Position numbers and translations under genes: made by a program. Below, one piece after another: positions 58,440-64,000 of a DNA stretch of 64,000 bases; the stretch's first letter is position 1, and each line of letters starts with the position of its first letter. Source of the stretch: Sphagnum magellanicum (taxonomy: Eukaryota; Streptophyta; Sphagnopsida; Sphagnales; Sphagnaceae); contig CM038923.1 of NCBI GenBank assembly GCA_021904315.1, positions 8,376,038 to 8,440,037 on the forward strand. Direction: 5' to 3'. The notes under the pieces are model-generated. The model was given only the letters and a program-made list of their open reading frames with translations. It made no database searches and had not been told where the DNA came from.

Positions 58440-58930
58440 GTGGCTTGGGTATGTTAATCTCCATCCAATGATTCCACCCCTTGTACAAATGACATGGGCC
58501 CTTTATCTTCGATCATTTGAAGGATTGCTAGCCATTGCTTATTGCTTAAACCTTTAGAAAACCATTTTGCCGTGTTGCTTTGGATAATTCCATGTAATAG
58601 GTGCACTAATGGACTTTCTAACCCTTTTGAAAATGCATATAGAGTTTCAAAAATTGTGTAGGTCCCAAGGCGCAAGGTAAAACATTTCCAACTTCTTCAT
58701 GTTACAAACAACATCACATAAGGTTATGACCTCTTCTTGGTTATGAGCCCATGGAAAATGAGGAGCAAGACATTTGATAGCATGAATTGAAATGAAAAGG
58801 AGAAAGAATGGGTGCCATCCCCATCTTCTTGATCATCCTATGACATACCATGATCCAATGAAAAAAGAACTTGCACACTTGCACCATGTGCATCACAACC
58901 TTACTTTAAGTGTTTTTCCACCTACTAAAC
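58440..58930 (-). pseudogene. Unrecognised worn coding remnant
   Basis: Minus-strand frames read coding-like sequence: LAPHFPWAHNQEEVITLCDV about 58765-58700, then 73 codons at 58675-58454 (ETLYAFSKGLESPLVHLLHG, WFSKGLSNKQWLAILQMIED) to a stop. Similar-looking sequence occurs at 60241-59978 beyond the GC-rich block. Possibly a fragment of a transposable-element or plant gene copy; I cannot name the family. Confidence 0.3.
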
Positions 58931-59026
58931 ATTATTAAGATTTGTGATTATGAGGTTTGGGTTGAAGACTTTGCATTGATACTAAAATGGGTTCTCATCT
59001 TTGGATCAAAAGGTTGGTGCCCTACA

Positions 59027-59820
59027 TGTCGCAACCCCACTTTGGGCAAAGTGGGAGAATGCAACTCCCACTCCCAAAAATGGAGACTCGGAGTCCTCCG
59101 GGACTCCTGAAAATTCAGAAGACGATTTGAGGGGTCAAATATCCTCGCCTTGGTGCGTTCTTTATGTCATCGGAAAGGTCGTGAAGAGTAGATGTCCAAA
59201 ATGGCCTCGCATTGGCCATTTGGACATCTGCAGACCAAGTTATGGGCAAAAGAAGGGCCAGGAGTTAAATTGCCAATTTGACTCCCGACCACTAAAAGTC
59301 GGGAATCAACCTCTTCCCGACGTTGCCTGAAAGAGTACAACACGGCGTTGGAAAACTCTCGATGAGAGCTACAACTTTGATTCAGGATTCGCCCCTATCT
59401 GAGTTTGGGGCGAAGAGATATGCCCATCCAAAGTCCCGGGACTGCAACTTGGGAGTCCCGGGAAAAAGAGCCATTCGGATGTAGCCTCTGCGGTGAAACG
59501 CAGAGAATACTATATGGGGGAAGGTGGTGGCTTCCCCCGAGTCTGGGCCGTGGTGAGTCAAGTAGTCCAAGTTGCCCGTGGCTTGTCCCAACACCCAAGG
59601 GTGTTCCCGAATGTGAACTAACCCTCTTGTGGTTGATTTTGGATGCAAATTCGTGCTTGATCTTCTAATCCATCTTCCTAGTCTAATCCCGGGACTTCTA
59701 ACACGCCCCTCTACCCCTCTTTAGTGCTGGAAGTCGGGAACGCCCTCAAGTCCCACTTTTCCGCAACTCAACATAGTTGGACCCTCAAGTGGGTTCAATC
59801 CGGGACTTGGGAGTGCGTCA
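59027..59820. mobile_element. Probable solo LTR of a plant LTR retrotransposon (fossil)
   Basis: A GC-rich block of 794 bp stands out sharply from AT-rich flanks. It starts TGTCGCAACCCC and ends ..GAGTGCGTCA, giving TG..CA termini, and is flanked by CTACA and TTACA, a near-matching 5-bp target duplication. TGTCGC-type starts are familiar from Ty3/gypsy-type LTRs of plants, so that family is suggested but not shown. No internal coding region or second LTR lies nearby. The retained GC content suggests it is younger than its surroundings. Plus and minus open frames over it are by-products. Confidence 0.5.
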
Positions 59821-59977
59821 TTACATGTGTTGGTGCCACACTAATGTTTGAATTCGGATCATCTACAATAATTTTATGTACCAACCTTTGTGAGGTCAAT
59901 AAATGGCAAACACAAACATGAACCTAATCACCAGTGCTTGGAATTGTCTCACAACCTTGCTCTACATCAACTTATGG

Positions 59978-60241
59978 TCATGATCTCAATTTCAAGGGAA
60001 TGTAAAAAGGAATGCTTATACCTTCAATTGTTTCCTTTATCATCTTAGAAAGTAAGGTGTTCCAAAGAGTTGGCAACATTGGGAGCTCAATAAGTTTGTT
60101 CAAATGAAGGTCCATTGGTGCATTATTGCACCTTTTGAACCTATGTTCTGAAAGGTGAAACTTATTAGCCCATTTAATACCACGATAACAACAACAAAAC
60201 TTGAACCAAACCTTCTTAAATGCAACCAACATATAAGACAT
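59978..60241 (-). pseudogene. Unrecognised coding-like fragment
   Basis: An 87-codon minus frame (MSYMLVAFKKVWFKFCCCYR..., RFKRCNNAPMDLHLNKL, LPMLPTLWNTLLSKMIKET) looks protein-like but matches no family I know. It may belong with the remnant at 58440-58930, separated by the solo LTR. Confidence 0.25.
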
Positions 60242-60299
60242 GTATATCTCAATGAGAAGTTCATTATAGAATTCCAGTCATACCCATTATTCTATAAAC

Positions 60300-63200
60300 T
60301 ACTTATTGGACAACTTCACATGGAACTTCAATAAACCCTTTGTCTTTAATCGCGTTCCAACACATTGGGCCTTTGCATTTTCCATGGTAGACAAAATTTC
60401 AACCACTTCAAATATCTCCTCAAGGTGTGTAAAAAACCCATGATAACCCTATAGAAAGGTGGACCCATTCACGTTCTAAATCAATGTATAAATGTTTTAA
60501 ATAATAAATTATGTCGAAACAAGGCTTAACCTTAGGAAGTAGATACATTGTGCAAATGTATTGGAAAAAATGTGTTAATTCTAATTGTCCCTTTGAAAAA
60601 TTCTCACATACCCCAAATCAAAAAATGAAAAGAAGAGTAAATATAATGTATCATGAAAACTACCATGTCAAAAACCATATTCAATAAGTAAGACACTTAA
60701 TTGAAGTCCTACCCATAACATAGGTGCCACCTTCTAAATTACATATGATTTGTATAATAGGCAAAACGTGCATATAATAACACAACATTCCATACCAACA
60801 TGAAAGTTCATGAACATAAAATAATCTCAAATATGAAACTAGTATAAATTTTTGTTACATGTGCATCGCAACATCAAAATATGATGATTCAAACCTGCAC
60901 TCCCAATCCTAAACATATAGCTCTAATGTAACAAGCATGAAACCATTAACACCTTCAAACTTAAACCCTAAACCAAACTACAATGACTTGAATTTGCAAC
61001 ATAACACATTAGAATTAGACTTATTAACATTGGTGAAATATGAATTGCAAAACCCATAAGCATACTAATAAAGGAAGATGAAAGCAATAACATACACCAT
61101 GTCTACAAGTAATTAAATCTCCAAAGACCAAATTCAAATAACAACCAAATCTTCTTGTTCAGGAATCCAAATTTACCCAAATTAACCACATTTTTTAGGA
61201 GTCAAGGATTTTGCACTAGTTGACAAATAACATATATGAACAACATTTGTAATTGGTAAATAATGCACCAATTAAAGTCAATTGGAAATGCCTAGATTCA
61301 ACATGGAGAAAAAATGCTAGGATAATACTAAACCTTAAAATTTGAGTCAACATGAAAGCATTTAAAACTTTATGGGCAAAACTTATGTTAGAAAAAAATG
61401 ACATTAGATAACAATCACAATTAAAACATTGGAAGTTCTACTTGCAACTACAATTGATTGTGATTAAATACAAAAGAAAAAAAGTAACAAGGACATTATA
61501 AAATTTTGTTGTGAAAGGTTGTTATGCTCACCCAAACCATGATACACTTCGAAATGACCTCAACTACTCAAATAGTTTAGAGGTTTAAAAATTGAAATCA
61601 TTTACCTTTTCATGCACCAAAGAACTTTAAAATATTTGATTCCACTCATCACTAATTCACATTTTCAACATCATCAATAGACATAGAAATAACCTTTAAT
61701 GTAACTTAGAATCAACATGTTGAAAAAATATGAAACATGCACACTCAAACTCAATGTACATATTGAAAGGCTATATAACTTCAACCCTCTATTCCAAAAA
61801 ATTGGTGGCTCCAACGTTAACCAAGAGGAAATTACATGGATGAAAAGAAAAAGATGGATGTTCAAAATGGGGAAAATGCATGATAACAAAAAATCAAGGG
61901 CGGACATGGAATGTACACCTTTGAAATGGTTGTGAAAGTTTTACACTATGCGTACCTTCTATTTTTATTGGGTGAGTGCAAGATTGAATGTCTCACTATT
62001 GTGAAAAAACGATGTTTTTTCTTGGGTACCTTTTATTCAAATGCACATGGTGATTAATATATCTTTAGATTTACTAATTGGGACTTGAATCTATATTAAT
62101 AATTTCATTATGAAGACAATTATGTGGTTATTTATTGATTAAAAAACTCATAGAATTGAACTTTTGAAATTGAAAAATATGAATTGGTTGTCTAACTAAA
62201 CCATCACAAAATGAAAAAACTTATATTGACTCACATTCCAAATTTGTTATTGGAATTCAATATATAATGTAATACAAGATCATAAATTCATATGAGGAAT
62301 CTTTTATTATAAAACCTTAACCATTTGATAGTTAGGGCCTTTTAAATGGTTAAAATTTGACCATATTTTCATAAGTCCATATGAGTTGCAATTTTTATTT
62401 TATTTTTCATTTTTTTTATCCCAAAAGCATATGTGTTTGATGTCTTTACATGGGTCATTATTCATCTAGACTTTCGGGTTTTCTTTTTAGGACTTTCAAA
62501 TTAAAAAATGACATCAACTACATTAAATACTAATTTTCACATAGATTTGGGAAGATTTGAACTTGTATTATTCAAAGATTAGAATAACTACATTTTAAAA
62601 AGTAACAACCATGTCCATTTGGGTCATTTAAAATAATCTTGTACAAACTTATAGGGGTGCAATTTTTGTCAATATCGAATCACTGAATCTTGCATTCACC
62701 ATATGTCTTTTGAACTTGAAGGGGGGGGGGGGGGGTATGCAAATATTTTTATTTTTACATATTTTTAAAGGAAAAATATGTTACCTATTTCCCAATGTAA
62801 ATAATGTTTAATGGTTACACTATAAAAAAATTCCATGTTTATTTCCATTTAATTCTTTATGGTGTCATCAAGTTTGTAGTTTAGGTTATGAAATGACATG
62901 TAACATATATAGCCATATAATGCAACATGATTAATTTCAAGAATTTGTAACATGCTTTATTCTTGTATTTATTTGAAGATAATTGAATACAATTTTGTTA
63001 AAGCAAATGAATTTTTGACCTTGTAACCTAGAGACATTTGTTTTACCACCTTTTTTTTGTTTATATTAGTTTGTGCCATTTTTTTTATTGTTGTTGATAA
63101 GTTTTGTTGTAACTTATAACAAGTGTGAAACTCAAATAACATGCCCATCACCTATAAAAAAATCCCCTTGTTATTTTTTTTAGTAATATGAAATAAACCA

Positions 63201-64000
63201 TTACATATTACATGCTACTTACATGTCTTCCAAATAACAAGGAATTATTCCTTTACTATTATAACATCAATATTTCTACTATGTGACATGAGTTCAAATT
63301 TGTTGAAATTTATGGACATTTGAACTTGTAACATGATGTTTTATTATTACCTAACTTCTTTTTTTATTTGTGGTATGTTTCTTTTGTTGTCATTGTCAAA
63401 TTATTATAGTTATTTAAAACTTAGATTACATGGGCCCATCACTTGCTAGAATATGTCCCATGTTCTATTAAACCTTTGTAGTAGCTCTAATAACCCATCT
63501 CAAATTACATGTAATCTACTTTATATGTTTCATTAACCTTACCCTAGGAAGGTACGATCAATCCATTTTATTTTATTTTGTATATTCTAATAGTATTTTG
63601 TTATTGTAGATAATGTGTACAAGTTTTTCATTCCATAATTACAATACAAGGTTTTTGTTATCAAGATTAATTATTGGCTTCAATCATGAAAATATATCTT
63701 TTTCACCATTTTTTTGAAGTTAGGGTATATTTAAGCTAGTAATTTAAAAGGTTTAAAATTTTGTAATCTAAACCCTAATTTTTTTTCGTGATACATGTCA
63801 TTTTCATCTCGTTGCTATTGTCAAATTACATAAACTACCTAACATGTCATTCTTATTGTAACCTATATTTATCTAACACCTAGGTAACTTGACCTAGATT
63901 TTTGTGAAAAAAATTTACACTTGTTTCCTATAGGTTTATAGTATTTATGGTAACCTACTACAAATTATTTTTAAAAAAATTGTTCAAAATTGGTTGAATA
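60300..64000. other. AT-rich tract without a supported gene
   Basis: No coding signal. It holds a poly(G) run of about 15 (62721-62735), scattered homopolymers, and recurrent TAACATG/CATGTTAC-like words similar to those at 55.9-57.2 kb. Nothing else recognisable. Confidence 0.55.
62721..62735. repeat. Poly(G) tract
   Basis: Fifteen consecutive G in otherwise AT-rich DNA; its length may be uncertain in the assembly. Confidence 0.8.

Noticed and set aside
59382-59668. Open frames of 67-88 codons on both strands near 59.5 kb
   Set aside because: They fall inside the probable solo LTR; GC-rich DNA gives chance frames, and none resembles a known protein.
1-64000. CRISPR array, bacterial operon or attachment site
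   Set aside because: All tandem repeats lack regular unique spacers, and the genes carry spliceosomal introns, so the DNA is plant nuclear.

Overview
The window is nuclear DNA of a green land plant, most likely a spore-producing one with a large genome (fern or lycophyte favoured; bryophyte not excluded). The reasons are spliceosomal introns of 70-900 bp with GT..AG ends, plant-type genes, a decayed PLS-type pentatricopeptide (PPR) gene with moss/fern/lycophyte-like repeats, a FAM228-like gene expected only where motile cilia (swimming sperm) exist, and long AT-rich gene-poor tracts full of decayed repeats. Species cannot be fixed from the sequence alone.

Layout. 2.5-7.2 kb: a divergent pair, NDUFA6 (mitochondrial complex I) on minus and an IWR1/RDM4-type RNA polymerase assembly factor on plus. 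7.2-14.4 kb: gene-poor, with a 57-bp minisatellite and other degenerate direct repeats. 14.7-22.1 kb: an apparently intact 20-exon gene for bifunctional FO synthase (CofG+CofH), both radical-SAM cysteine triads present. 23-26.7 kb: an intronless NBR1-type selective-autophagy receptor, with a possible small unknown gene on the opposite strand upstream. 27.8-32.8 kb: a decayed Helitron-type element whose pieces (HUH Rep, PIF1-like helicase, endonuclease) lie in the order known from endonuclease-bearing Helitrons. 33.3-35.1 kb: GC-richer repeat block, a foldback repeat and a 50-bp minisatellite that runs up to the next gene. 35.2-38.8 kb: FAM228-like gene, 7 exons. 38.8-41.2 kb: PPR pseudogene on minus, with internal duplications and a micro-inversion. 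43.4 kb: eIF1A. 45.2-49.7 kb: SNM1A/DCLRE1A-type DNA crosslink-repair nuclease on minus, 9 exons, catalytic motif intact. 50-64 kb: AT-rich desert with a tRNA-derived SINE, a hairpin repeat, an AT-rich satellite-like tract and a probable solo LTR.

Exon joins for FO synthase, the FAM228-like gene, SNM1A and most of IWR1 were worked out by hand by matching GT/AG borders with codon phase. The phase closes through every exon of FO synthase and SNM1A, so both look functional. The genes are housekeeping loci with no operon-like logic. The biological link worth noting is that FO is a known light-harvesting chromophore of DNA photolyases in algae and animals, so the window holds one gene that may serve light-driven DNA repair and another (SNM1A) for crosslink repair, though nothing in the sequence shows co-regulation.
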